This document shows, piece by piece, positions 42,661 to 51,532 of a DNA stretch of 64,000 bases. A program made the translations under genes and the position numbers. Numbering within the stretch: the stretch's first letter is position 1; every line of letters starts with the position of its first letter. This DNA is from an uncultured Prevotellaceae bacterium (GTDB lineage Bacteria > Bacteroidota > Bacteroidia > Bacteroidales > Bacteroidaceae), in the NCBI GenBank assembly GCA_900321965.1, contig ONYA01000001.1, positions 62,001 to 126,000 of the forward strand, given 5' to 3'. The notes beneath the pieces were generated by a model, which saw only the letters and a list, made by a program, of their open reading frames with translations, ran no database searches and was not told where the DNA came from.

Positions 42661-44405
42661 TTCACGATTTTTTGACCATTCTGGATATAGATGCCCTTTC
42701 GCGGAGCTTGGGCCAGACGGTGTCCTTGCAAGTCGAAAATAGCTGTTGGCGTTTCTGCCCGACTTGTCGTCTTGATACCCGTTGTTTCGTAGCCGTTAGC
42801 AGTGAGGATAAGTTCGCCCACCATACCATCGCTCCAGCCCGAGGCGGCAGAATAGACTGCCAGGACGTAGTTGCCCTGCTCAGTGACGTCGAACTCGAAC
42901 GTCTGCTGGGTGACGCCGCTGAAGCCGTTGCCGGCATTATTACCGATATTGACGGTCGGCTTATAGGTGGTGCTGGCAACAGCCTGACCATCGGCAGCTT
43001 TCTCAACAGCGAATTCCAGTTCTCCGAAACTTGCCATATTCCAGTTGCAGGCCTTGAACTTCAGTACATAATGACCAGGAGCGAGACTGAGGGTGGCACT
43101 GGACTCCGGCAAACCGTATTTAATCCAGCCATCATGCCTGTTACCGTTGATATTGCGGAAATAGTACCCGTAGTTGAAGGCACGTGGGCTGCCCGTCAGC
43201 TGCATCACACGGCTGCCATTGCCGTGACCACCGACGTAACCGATACGTTTCTCAGAACCGTCGTAGCTGATCCAACCAGCAGGGGTACAGGCATTCTCTG
43301 TGAACCTCTGCGACAGGCTCAGCGTCTGTGATGCCGTCAGCGTCACGCTGGTAGTGACCGATGCCGTCTCGCCGTCGTTGTCGGTAGCCACCACCTTCAG
43401 TGTATGGGTACCCGACTTGGCACCCGTCAATGTGGCCTTATAGGGCTTTGACGTACAGGTAGCCAACAGGGTACTGCCATCGTAAAACTGCACCTTACTG
43501 ACCGTGCCGTTCGGATCGTCGGCATTAGCCGTAATCGTGATATCGGGAAAGGTAGCTGTGCCTTGCGGCGCAAAGCTGTTATAGATAAGCCCCGCCTTCG
43601 GCGAAGTGATAGTCACGCTGGGCTTCGTCTTATTCAGCGAGTAACGGCTACAGAAGTTCCATATCTCCTTGCCTGTATACACTTGGGGTTCCTTGGTTAT
43701 CCAGTGACCTTTGTCCTTGAGTTCTATGAGCCGCACTTCGACGCCATCTTTTCCGGGTCCCCAGATGTGCAACTTAGCGCCACTGAAACCATTATAGTTA
43801 CTGATTACCTTTGCGGTCGTAGAGCATCCGTTATGCTGTATCCACGGGTTCAGCGCCGGCTGCACGCCTCCGAAGTTGTCTGCCGTTCCCTGAATATGGA
43901 GGATAGGCACCGGGCGTGTCTTGGAATTGGGTGTCACGACCGACGGACCGCTACAAGATACAAAGGCGGCAATGATGTCGGCCATCTTGTTGATGGCGTT
44001 ATATGTCAGCATGCCACCCATGGAGAAGCCACCCATATAGATGCGGTTACGGTCAATCTTGTGTTGCGTAGCCATTTTCTCTATGATGGCCTTGATGAAG
44101 TTGATGTCGCGGTCGCCACCGATGTCCCAGGCCCGGTCGATACCATTAGGAAAGACGACAACGAACTTTGCCGTGTCGCAGACGGCCTCCATACTGACGT
44201 TTTCATTCTTAAACTCAGAGTTCTGAATCCAGTTGGCATCCTGATTATAGCCATGACAGAAGATGAGCAGAGGCCGGTTTTCGCCCAAGTTTTTTGGCGC
44301 GTAGACATTGTAGGAACGTTGCTGCCCGTTCACTGTGATGTTGTCAGCCTTCGCAGGCATCAGCCCTGCCAGCAGCAGGAGCAAGTTAAGGAAATAGTGT
44401 TTCAT
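42657..44405 (-). CDS. CE1/PHB-depolymerase-type esterase with binding modules
   Basis: 582 residues, signal peptide about 1-20. The catalytic domain (about 22-255) is LpqC/PHB-depolymerase-like, with HG motif at 51-52 and nucleophile S128 (GGFSMGG), typical of CE1 acetyl-xylan or feruloyl esterases. An Ig-like Big domain (about 270-355), a carbohydrate-binding-like jelly roll (about 360-545) and the tail GIYIQNGQKIVK follow. It removes ester groups so that GH10 and GH30 can reach the backbone. Overlaps the GH10 start by 4 nt (ATGA). Confidence 0.85.
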   Translation of the reverse strand: MKHYFLNLLLLLAGLMPAKADNITVNGQQRSYNVYAPKNLGENRPLLIFCHGYNQDANWIQNSEFKNENVSMEAVCDTAKFVVVFPNGIDRAWDIGGDRDINFIKAIIEKMATQHKIDRNRIYMGGFSMGGMLTYNAINKMADIIAAFVSCSGPSVVTPNSKTRPVPILHIQGTADNFGGVQPALNPWIQHNGCSTTAKVISNYNGFSGAKLHIWGPGKDGVEVRLIELKDKGHWITKEPQVYTGKEIWNFCSRYSLNKTKPSVTITSPKAGLIYNSFAPQGTATFPDITITANADDPNGTVSKVQFYDGSTLLATCTSKPYKATLTGAKSGTHTLKVVATDNDGETASVTTSVTLTASQTLSLSQRFTENACTPAGWISYDGSEKRIGYVGGHGNGSRVMQLTGSPRAFNYGYYFRNINGNRHDGWIKYGLPESSATLSLAPGHYVLKFKACNWNMASFGELEFAVEKAADGQAVASTTYKPTVNIGNNAGNGFSGVTQQTFEFDVTEQGNYVLAVYSAASGWSDGMVGELILTANGYETTGIKTTSRAETPTAIFDLQGHRLAQAPRKGIYIQNGQKIVK

Positions 44406-44414
44406 TGTTGTTAT

Positions 44415-46730
44415 TTATTTTTTGATAATCTTCTTGCCGTTTAAGATATAGATTCCACCACGGACGGGACGTGCCACCTTCTGTCCGTTCAGGTTATAGT
44501 ACTGGCCATCGGCAGGCAATACGCTGACGGCGCTGACTGAGGACGGAGTAGCGGGGATGAGCCAGAGTCCGGAGACTGTGGCATTGGAGCCTCCCTGCAC
44601 CTTGATAGCATTCAGGTGGGCAAACTCATCGTGGCGGACAGAGCCGTCACGCTGGGTGTTACACAACCGCAATTCCGACAGCGGCACGATGACGACGCCG
44701 TAGTCAGCATCCCAATGCCTGTCACTGCTGTTAAGCGCAACAACCACCTCTTTGAAGTCTCCATGATCCGTCAGACGGTTACCCAAGATGCGCAGGTTAC
44801 CACCCGTTCCGCGGATGACGAGGCAGTCGTAGCCGGTAAGGTCGGCGAAGAGGTCATAGCTGACGGAACTAAATCCGGCAACGAGTTCGGCACCGTTATT
44901 CAAGTTCAGTTCAGCCCCGGGATTCTGTTCCGTCACCTGTGCATCTGCCCCTGTACCATTCCAACGGTGGAACATAGAGGCTGCCATCGGAACCCATTCC
45001 TCGGGTGCTTCGAAGTCGTCAACCTGTACGAAGGCCAGGATATTGTCCAGGACGATGCCCGAGCGATAGGGGAAATAGCTGGTGAGCAGACGGTTGCGCT
45101 CCTGCATATAGGCATCGTCGACGGTAAACACGCGGTTTGAGCCGTAATACGACGGCTGCGGCTGTACGTCGCGACGGAAGTCACCCCAACGTGCGGCCTC
45201 GCAGTAGATGGCTTTGTCGATGGTATGATAGAGGCTGTCCCACAAATTGACCACCGACTGCTGGCCGAGGAAGCCGTCATCGGCCAGAAGTTCCTTGGCA
45301 CGACGCTGGTATTTCTTGGCGAAAGTCGGATTCTGCAGCAGACTGTGGAACATTCCTGTGGGGTAACTTCCTCCGTTATTCTTAGTCAGATTGTTCTCAC
45401 GGACATTCTCAAAGACAATCTCCGAGTCCCAGCAGAGAAACTGGAAGCCCGTGCTGGTCTTCTCGTCAGAATTATGACGGCGTATGGCATACCAGTTATG
45501 GTGATCCCAGTCGGTGTTGCCGGCATACTGGTTGATTAGCATGTAGTCGATGAAGTTGTCGATGTCTAACAGAGAGTCGAGCTTGGCATACCCCTCAGCG
45601 CTGCCAGCCTTGGCAACGGCACTGGTCATCTGCTCCCAGACATCGAGGGTTCCCTCTGCGGCCTCGAGATGGTTGCCGCCGTCCTCCTCAATCTTCACCA
45701 CGTCAATATCCTCCTTCTTACCGCCAAGATGATCCTTGCCAAACTGATCGTCGACACGCTCTGCGATATTATAGATGCCCCAATACATGCCGTTAAGGAA
45801 GAGGTGGGCATAGATCGCGTTGACACTCGTGCGGCCAATGCGGCGCTGCATCCGTCGAACCCAGACGTCACGGGTGTACTGCGCCTTCTCGCGGTTGCCC
45901 TCGCCCCAGTGCTGCCAGGCATTGCCGAAGTGGCAGCGCAGCACCAACTGGTCGAACTTCGACGGCTGGTCTTCGCCATAGAGCGGATATCTCAGCGTCT
46001 TCGGGCCGTACTGCTCCTTAAATACCAGACGGAAGGAGTGCTTGGGATTCTTCTCTGCCAGACGGCCGTGTCCACCGTGGAGACGGATGCCGCAGGAGGT
46101 GCTCAGGTCGTGCTGTTGCGGACCGCCAAAGAGTTCCACACTGGTAGGGCGCGTCCAACCGTGCCCCGTGGCGTCGCCCACCGGAGGTCCCGTGAAGATA
46201 TAGATGCCGCCACGGTCGGGGTCGTTCTCATGGCTGAAGAAGTTATCCTTGTCAGAGACGATACTCAGGATGGGCAGCTGTTTCAGACCCTCGATAATCT
46301 TCGGCCGCAACGTCGGGTTACTTGTCATCTCCTGGTCCATCTCGTAGTCGGCAATGGCTCTTTCCCATCTGTTCACATCGGTATAATACCCCCACTCTGC
46401 CGGGTAGCCTGCAGGATTATTGGGCTGGTTCAGCACCGAGTTGACGAAGATGTAGGAAGCCGTACCCACGGGCGACAGCGAGTCGCCAATCTGCTCGATA
46501 GCGCGCAAGATAGTTGTTTTTTGGATAGTCAACGGCGATGTGTACTTGGTACTTGCCGTTGTTGGTGTACTGCCGTCGGTAGTATAGAAAATCTTGGCAG
46601 CGGCATCACCGCTAATGGCCACCGTCAGGCTACCCCCATCATAAAGTCCATGGGGCTTGCTGAACTGTGGCTGCGCCACGCCGCTCATAGCGACGAGACA
46701 CAGCAAGAGAATATGGTTAAGTCTTTTCAT
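44415..46730 (-). CDS. CotH-kinase-domain protein with N-terminal chitobiase-like module
   Basis: 771 residues from ATG 46730; nine extra upstream codons would overlap the GH30 stop. The signal peptide is about 1-19. A short CHB_HEX_C-type beta domain (about 25-100, IFYTTDGSTPT) precedes a CotH-like atypical kinase domain (about 140-560: IRLHGGHGR, KHSFRLVFK, FLNGMYWGIYNIAERVD, CWDSEIVF). A beta-rich region and the tail GGIYILNGKKIIKK end it. Secreted CotH domains are protein kinases in spore formers; in a xylan operon the role is unknown. It is separated by 1 nt from the GH30 stop, so firmly in the operon. Confidence 0.82.
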   Translation of the reverse strand: MKRLNHILLLCLVAMSGVAQPQFSKPHGLYDGGSLTVAISGDAAAKIFYTTDGSTPTTASTKYTSPLTIQKTTILRAIEQIGDSLSPVGTASYIFVNSVLNQPNNPAGYPAEWGYYTDVNRWERAIADYEMDQEMTSNPTLRPKIIEGLKQLPILSIVSDKDNFFSHENDPDRGGIYIFTGPPVGDATGHGWTRPTSVELFGGPQQHDLSTSCGIRLHGGHGRLAEKNPKHSFRLVFKEQYGPKTLRYPLYGEDQPSKFDQLVLRCHFGNAWQHWGEGNREKAQYTRDVWVRRMQRRIGRTSVNAIYAHLFLNGMYWGIYNIAERVDDQFGKDHLGGKKEDIDVVKIEEDGGNHLEAAEGTLDVWEQMTSAVAKAGSAEGYAKLDSLLDIDNFIDYMLINQYAGNTDWDHHNWYAIRRHNSDEKTSTGFQFLCWDSEIVFENVRENNLTKNNGGSYPTGMFHSLLQNPTFAKKYQRRAKELLADDGFLGQQSVVNLWDSLYHTIDKAIYCEAARWGDFRRDVQPQPSYYGSNRVFTVDDAYMQERNRLLTSYFPYRSGIVLDNILAFVQVDDFEAPEEWVPMAASMFHRWNGTGADAQVTEQNPGAELNLNNGAELVAGFSSVSYDLFADLTGYDCLVIRGTGGNLRILGNRLTDHGDFKEVVVALNSSDRHWDADYGVVIVPLSELRLCNTQRDGSVRHDEFAHLNAIKVQGGSNATVSGLWLIPATPSSVSAVSVLPADGQYYNLNGQKVARPVRGGIYILNGKKIIKK

Positions 46731-46731
46731 T

Positions 46732-49116
46732 TTATTTAATAAGGTATTTATAGCCATTATTGATAATAACGCCCCGACGGACCGTGTTCACACGCATTCC
46801 GTTTAAGTCGTAACAGGGCACAGTGAGCAATGCTGCCCTTGGAGCACTGATGGCTGTTGGCGTTACGATGGGTAAGACAGCATCCGTCAACGTGCAAGGG
46901 ACATAGACGATATCGCCAGAGCCTTGGAAAGTCACCTCCCCCTGCGCCTCTACCAGCAGGGGCTGGTTAGCGGGAATCATACCTGTGACAGCCACGGGCT
47001 GCAAGTCTGCCGTCAGCGTATAAACGGTGACACCTGCAGGGACGGCGGCCGTAAAGGGCAGTTGTACGATGTGCTGACCGTTAACCGTACAGGTATAGGT
47101 AGCATTGGTAGCCGTAAACGCCTTGGCAGGACGGAAGGCTCCCCAGGCCTCGTTGACGACCAGCGACGGACAGGCATTGCCCTTCACCACATTGCTGCCA
47201 CTCAGCGGACTGTCGGCACCGACATAAGCCAAGCGGTTGGTGGCTTCCAGCCACGGCAGTGTGGCAGGTATCCCCGTGACCGCCGTCATGTCAACACTGG
47301 TGCAAGAGGCATCATTGATGAAGTCGAGCAAATATCTGTCGTCTTCCAGGTACGAACCTTTCAGCGTTCCTACGTATTGCGTATTGCCACTCGTCACATA
47401 GACGTCGGCAAAAGTGAACGAGAGGTTCGACGACCAGTTGTTATTGGTGAGCGAGATAAGTCCGGTGCAGCCGTCGGCGAGCGTGGCCGTCGAGAGGTCG
47501 AACACCCACTGGAAGTTTTCGTGAGCGGGAAATTCCAAGTCACCATAATTATGCGTGGCCACCTGTCCCTTTCCGTTGACGTACACCAGCGTAGTGATAG
47601 CCGACGAATAGTTCATGTTCGATGTCAGTTTCGTCACCTCGAACACCAGCTTGGCAGCACCTTCGTTCAGTTTGACATAGCCATTTGAAGCATCCGTCCT
47701 GCTGGAAATCAGGGGTGAGTTGTGGTTGAAGGTCTTCGTCTTGCCCGACAGCTTGTAGGCTGTGCCAAAAGCGCTCTTCGTGGTTGTCAGGTCATCGATA
47801 CGCGGACGCTCAAAGTAAGAGATGCTGCCCGTCATGGTCGACGGCTGACGGTCGCGCGACTTTACAAACAGCACTGTCACGACGCTCTGTGCTGCCACGG
47901 TAGCCTTCGGTCGGCAGGTCTCTGTCGTCTCGGTCAGCGTTTTCACCTGATAGTTACTCGTCTTTGTCGTGGTATATATCTTTCCCGTCTTCGTATAGAA
48001 CGGCAGGTCTATTGACAAGTCGACCGCGTCGGTAGAGGTGTTAGCCATCACGGCAACGACCGTGTCGCCCGTCTGTGACAGATAGGCCGAACCTTCCAAT
48101 CCGCCGAAGTTACTATCTATGCGGGTCATACCTGTCACATGCTTGGCGAAGTGAGCCATGATATAGCCACGCTTGGTAATGGCACCTGAGGAGCCTGCAT
48201 TTTTCTGCCCATCACCCATCAAACCATAATAGCGCTTGGCAGTATAATGAATCCAAGCATTGAAGTCGCCGAGCATACAGACATTAATAGCGCGGAAGAA
48301 ATTGAAGAAGTCTTTCGAGAAGTCATAGTTTCGTGTGGTATGCTCCTCCTCATCCCAGTTGATAAGATACTCCGTCATCCATATTTCCTTGCCTTTCGTG
48401 CCAAGATTCTTATAGGCAGACTGAATACCGCCATACTGGTGGCCGCCATAGATATCGAAACTTTCGAGCACGTCGGTTTTGTTCAGGGCATTGACATAAT
48501 CATCCCTGACAGCCAGCGTCTCGGGCGTAATCACCTTACAGGAAATGGTCTTACCGTATGTCTTCACAAACTCTGCCATATCATTGGGCGACCACAGGCA
48601 TCCGGCATATTCACATTTCCAGTCGGGCTCATTCTGTATGGAGATGGCGTCCAGCTCGACACCATTCTGCCGTAAATATTTCACGTAGTCATCCAGGTAT
48701 TTGGCATAGTCAGCCCAATTTTCCTTCTTCAGATAGCCTTCTACACCGTTTTGTACACAGTTTGACGAGTTATTGGTTTTCCACTCGGCGGGCTGTCCCC
48801 AAGGTGAGGCAAAAACGATGAGTCCCTTCTGCTTAGCTTTTTTAATCGTTGAGAGCGACAGTCCCCACGCATTTCTGCCGATAGGAAGGAAAACACGCAT
48901 GATGTTGCAGCCAACGGTACTAGTCTTACCCCATACCCTGCCGATTTCCGTATCACTCATGTGGTTATACTGGAACTGCGGGGAACAGACGAACGCACCG
49001 AAACCGGTAATCTTCTGGTGTGCCTTGGTGGCGTCAATATACGCATTGGCTGTCGTCTGAGCCATACAAACTGCCGACAACAAACCGAGCGAGGATAGGA
49101 GTAGTTTTCTTATCAT
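46732..49116 (-). CDS. GH30 xylanase (glucuronoxylanase type)
   Basis: 794 residues from ATG 49116. The frame is open further up but that part crosses the terminator and promoter. Signal peptide about 1-20. The catalytic barrel carries acid/base E163 (QNEPDWKC) and nucleophile E249 (WMTEYLI), and the barrel plus side beta-sandwich spans about 20-430. Two beta domains and a divergent tail (GVIINNGYKYLIK) follow. GH30_8-type xylanases cut xylan relative to glucuronosyl side groups; the subfamily is inferred. First gene of the eleven-gene operon, directly behind its promoter. Confidence 0.9.
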   Translation of the reverse strand: MIRKLLLSSLGLLSAVCMAQTTANAYIDATKAHQKITGFGAFVCSPQFQYNHMSDTEIGRVWGKTSTVGCNIMRVFLPIGRNAWGLSLSTIKKAKQKGLIVFASPWGQPAEWKTNNSSNCVQNGVEGYLKKENWADYAKYLDDYVKYLRQNGVELDAISIQNEPDWKCEYAGCLWSPNDMAEFVKTYGKTISCKVITPETLAVRDDYVNALNKTDVLESFDIYGGHQYGGIQSAYKNLGTKGKEIWMTEYLINWDEEEHTTRNYDFSKDFFNFFRAINVCMLGDFNAWIHYTAKRYYGLMGDGQKNAGSSGAITKRGYIMAHFAKHVTGMTRIDSNFGGLEGSAYLSQTGDTVVAVMANTSTDAVDLSIDLPFYTKTGKIYTTTKTSNYQVKTLTETTETCRPKATVAAQSVVTVLFVKSRDRQPSTMTGSISYFERPRIDDLTTTKSAFGTAYKLSGKTKTFNHNSPLISSRTDASNGYVKLNEGAAKLVFEVTKLTSNMNYSSAITTLVYVNGKGQVATHNYGDLEFPAHENFQWVFDLSTATLADGCTGLISLTNNNWSSNLSFTFADVYVTSGNTQYVGTLKGSYLEDDRYLLDFINDASCTSVDMTAVTGIPATLPWLEATNRLAYVGADSPLSGSNVVKGNACPSLVVNEAWGAFRPAKAFTATNATYTCTVNGQHIVQLPFTAAVPAGVTVYTLTADLQPVAVTGMIPANQPLLVEAQGEVTFQGSGDIVYVPCTLTDAVLPIVTPTAISAPRAALLTVPCYDLNGMRVNTVRRGVIINNGYKYLIK

Positions 49117-49142
49117 TAAATACCATTTTAGGTTTTCGGGTG

Positions 49143-49150
49143 CAAAGATA
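49143..49150 (-). promoter_or_regulatory. Promoter (-7) of the eleven-gene xylan operon
   Basis: TATCTTTG on the minus strand, 27 nt before the GH30 ATG and directly after the terminator of the Xyn10D-Fae1A-type gene. No -33 TTTG is seen; the -33 site would fall in the terminator stem, so an activator may be needed. Confidence 0.6.
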
Positions 49151-49178
49151 CAAAAAAGATGCGGCATGAGCCGCATCT
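49151..49178 (-). terminator. Terminator of the xyn10D-fae1A-type gene
   Basis: On the minus strand AGATGCGGC/GCCGCATCT (49170-49178 with 49157-49165) followed by a run of six T residues (49151-49156 region). Confidence 0.8.
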
Positions 49179-49213
49179 CTTGTTTCGTATACTTTTCAAT
49201 ATGTCGCAAAGGC

Positions 49214-51427
49214 TTAACGGAAAAGCAGTGGAGCCATTTCCTTCAGGCTTCTACGCCATGTCAGGAACTCATGTGCCGTACCTTCTGAGACATAGCCCTT
49301 AGCATTGTAGCCGGCAACCTTCAGAGCCTCGACGCTCTTATTGATGCCGTCAGGGTTCTCCTTGGAGCCACAGCTCTCGAAGATAAACTTCACCTGCTTC
49401 GGGTCCTTGATGTCCTCGGGCTGGTAGGTTCCGCCACTCAGCAGTCCGTAGTAGCCGAAGACCTCGGGACGGCGCAGGGTGATGAGCTTGGTCTCGATGC
49501 CGCCCATTGACAGGCCAGCCATGGCACGGCCCTCTTTCTTGGATATCGTCTGGAAGTGGCTGTCGATATAGGGAACGAGTTCGTCGACAAGGACGGTCTC
49601 GAATTCCTTGGCCGTGAACTGGCCGATGCCGCCGAAGCGCACGTCATTGGTCATGCCGTAGGTCATTACGATGATGAAAGGCTTGCACTTGCCCTCAGCG
49701 AGCAGGTTGTCCATAATGAGGTTAGCGTGACCCTGGTTGCTCCAGGCGTATTCGTTCTCGCCCCAGCCGTGCTGCAGGTAGAGCACGGGGAACTTCTCCT
49801 TCTTGTTCTGACCGTACGTCGGCGGCAGATAGACGAAGGCGCGCTTCAGGCTCTTCGTGCTCTCGCTCCAGAAGCGGACCTCGCTGACCTGACCGTGAGC
49901 AACGTTCTTCTCTGCATAGAAGTCCTGGTCGTGGGCAGGGATTTCGATACCGCTCTCCCAACGGCAGGAGCCATAGTAATTCTGTGCCCCCGGGTCGTTC
50001 AGTGTACCACCGTCGACCGTTAGGTGATAGTAGTGGAAGCCTTCGTCCATCGGGCCTGCCGTCTGGCCTACCCAAGAGTTGTCGTAGGCACGGTGCAGCG
50101 GGGTGCCACCCTGACCGCCCAGTCCAAGGCTGACGCTGACGGCCTGAGCATCGGGAATCTCCACACGGAAGCGGACGATGCCCTGTGAGTTGACCATCGG
50201 ATACTGCTGACCAGGCTGGTTTTTCGTCGAAGGCTTGAAGTCTTCCTTCACATTCGGATCCTCAGGGAAGGCCATATCGGGGTTGAAGGCCGGGCGCTGG
50301 GCCTGCTGACCGCCACGGCGACGGCCCTGCTGACCCTGGGGACGGGGCTTGCGTGCCGGACGTGGAGGTAGGTTCCATGCGGGATCCTTCATCTCCTTAA
50401 TATACTGATAAGCCAGCTTGGGCTTGTACTCCGTGTCAAACGGCAGCGGATAGTTAGCTGCGCCGAGCCAGGAGTCGCGGTCGCCGAGATTCCAGAAGGT
50501 CACACAGTCGATGACGTCCTTGTGCTTGCGGAACACGCGGAAGCAGCGGGCATACTGGTCGGCAAGGTGCTGCTTCACGGAGTCGGTCACCGCAGCGCCG
50601 TCGCGGCTGAACTGCAGGCCACCACCCATCTCCTCGTTCACACGGATGTCGAACTCGGTGATGTGGATATGCTTCACTATGGTCTTGAACTTCGAGATAG
50701 CCTGGTCGAGCAGATCTTCTGAGGGGAAGTAAATATTGTAGTGAGCCTGCATACCGATACCGTCGATGGGCACGCCCTTGTCCTTCATCTTCTTCACCAT
50801 ATTATAGATACGGTCGCGCTTGTGGGGGTCAACGGTGCTATAGTCGTTATAGAACAGCAGGGCATTGGGGTCGGCCTCGCGGGCAAACTGGAAAGCCTTC
50901 TCAATGAACTCGTCGCCGCAGAGCTTATACATAGCGCTCTGGCGATAGGGGTCGGTAGCGTTGGCATTGTCCTCAATAGCCTCGTTCACCACGTCCCAAC
51001 AGTAGATGACGTCTTTATAACGGGTGACAATGGCCTGGATGTGCTTCTTCATACGCTCGTAGAACACCTCCTTCGTGGGGTTGTCGCCAAGCATCCAGCG
51101 GCCTATCTGCGAATGCCACATCAGGCAGTGGCCACGCAGTTTGATACCATTTTGGCGGGCGAAGTTGGCAATGCGGTCAGCATTCTCCCAGTTAAACTGT
51201 CCTTCCCTTGGTTCGGTAGGTTCTGGTTTCATGTCGTTCTCAGCCGTGATAGAGTTGAACTCCTTTCGGATGAGATCCTGCTGCTGTGCGTTCGACACAT
51301 TACGTTGGTTTACGGCGACGCCAATCATGAAATAGTCCTTGTAGGCGTCTTTTAGTCCCTGTGCCCACGTAGCGCATGTGCTCAAAGCGAGCACGGCAGC
51401 CAGGGCGAGTCTTTTAGTTTGTTTCAT
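49214..51427 (-). CDS. xyn10D-fae1A: Bifunctional GH10 xylanase / CE1 feruloyl esterase (Xyn10D-Fae1A type)
   Basis: 737 residues, signal peptide about 1-22. The GH10 barrel (about 24-350) has E149 (VVNEAIED) and E258 (ITEFDIR). A Pro/Arg/Gln/Gly-rich linker (about 356-382) leads to a CBM48-like domain (about 395-485) and a CE1 esterase with nucleophile S640 (AGLSMGG) and the terminal histidine in AHEFLTW. The order and lengths match the characterised P. ruminicola 23 fusion, which cuts xylan and releases ferulate. It has its own promoter and terminator, between the GH95 gene and the big operon. No sorting tail. Confidence 0.93.
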   Translation of the reverse strand: MKQTKRLALAAVLALSTCATWAQGLKDAYKDYFMIGVAVNQRNVSNAQQQDLIRKEFNSITAENDMKPEPTEPREGQFNWENADRIANFARQNGIKLRGHCLMWHSQIGRWMLGDNPTKEVFYERMKKHIQAIVTRYKDVIYCWDVVNEAIEDNANATDPYRQSAMYKLCGDEFIEKAFQFAREADPNALLFYNDYSTVDPHKRDRIYNMVKKMKDKGVPIDGIGMQAHYNIYFPSEDLLDQAISKFKTIVKHIHITEFDIRVNEEMGGGLQFSRDGAAVTDSVKQHLADQYARCFRVFRKHKDVIDCVTFWNLGDRDSWLGAANYPLPFDTEYKPKLAYQYIKEMKDPAWNLPPRPARKPRPQGQQGRRRGGQQAQRPAFNPDMAFPEDPNVKEDFKPSTKNQPGQQYPMVNSQGIVRFRVEIPDAQAVSVSLGLGGQGGTPLHRAYDNSWVGQTAGPMDEGFHYYHLTVDGGTLNDPGAQNYYGSCRWESGIEIPAHDQDFYAEKNVAHGQVSEVRFWSESTKSLKRAFVYLPPTYGQNKKEKFPVLYLQHGWGENEYAWSNQGHANLIMDNLLAEGKCKPFIIVMTYGMTNDVRFGGIGQFTAKEFETVLVDELVPYIDSHFQTISKKEGRAMAGLSMGGIETKLITLRRPEVFGYYGLLSGGTYQPEDIKDPKQVKFIFESCGSKENPDGINKSVEALKVAGYNAKGYVSEGTAHEFLTWRRSLKEMAPLLFR

Positions 51428-51465
51428 TGGTTATAACGGTTTTGTTAGATGGCAATATTCGGCTG

Positions 51466-51473
51466 CAAAGGTA
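51466..51473 (-). promoter_or_regulatory. Promoter (-7) of the xyn10D-fae1A-type gene
   Basis: TACCTTTG on the minus strand, 38 nt before the ATG, right behind the GH95 terminator stem. A normal -33 box is missing because the stem occupies that place. Confidence 0.6.
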
Positions 51474-51477
51474 CAAA

Positions 51478-51517
51478 AAGAACGCGACACATATCGTTTC
51501 GTATGTGTCGCGTTCTT
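51478..51517 (-). terminator. Terminator of the GH95 gene
   Basis: A 16-bp perfect inverted repeat (51478-51493 with 51502-51517; arms start AAGAACGCGACA) with T residues after it on the minus strand. Confidence 0.88.
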
Positions 51518-51532
51518 TTCTGTATGTTTCAT

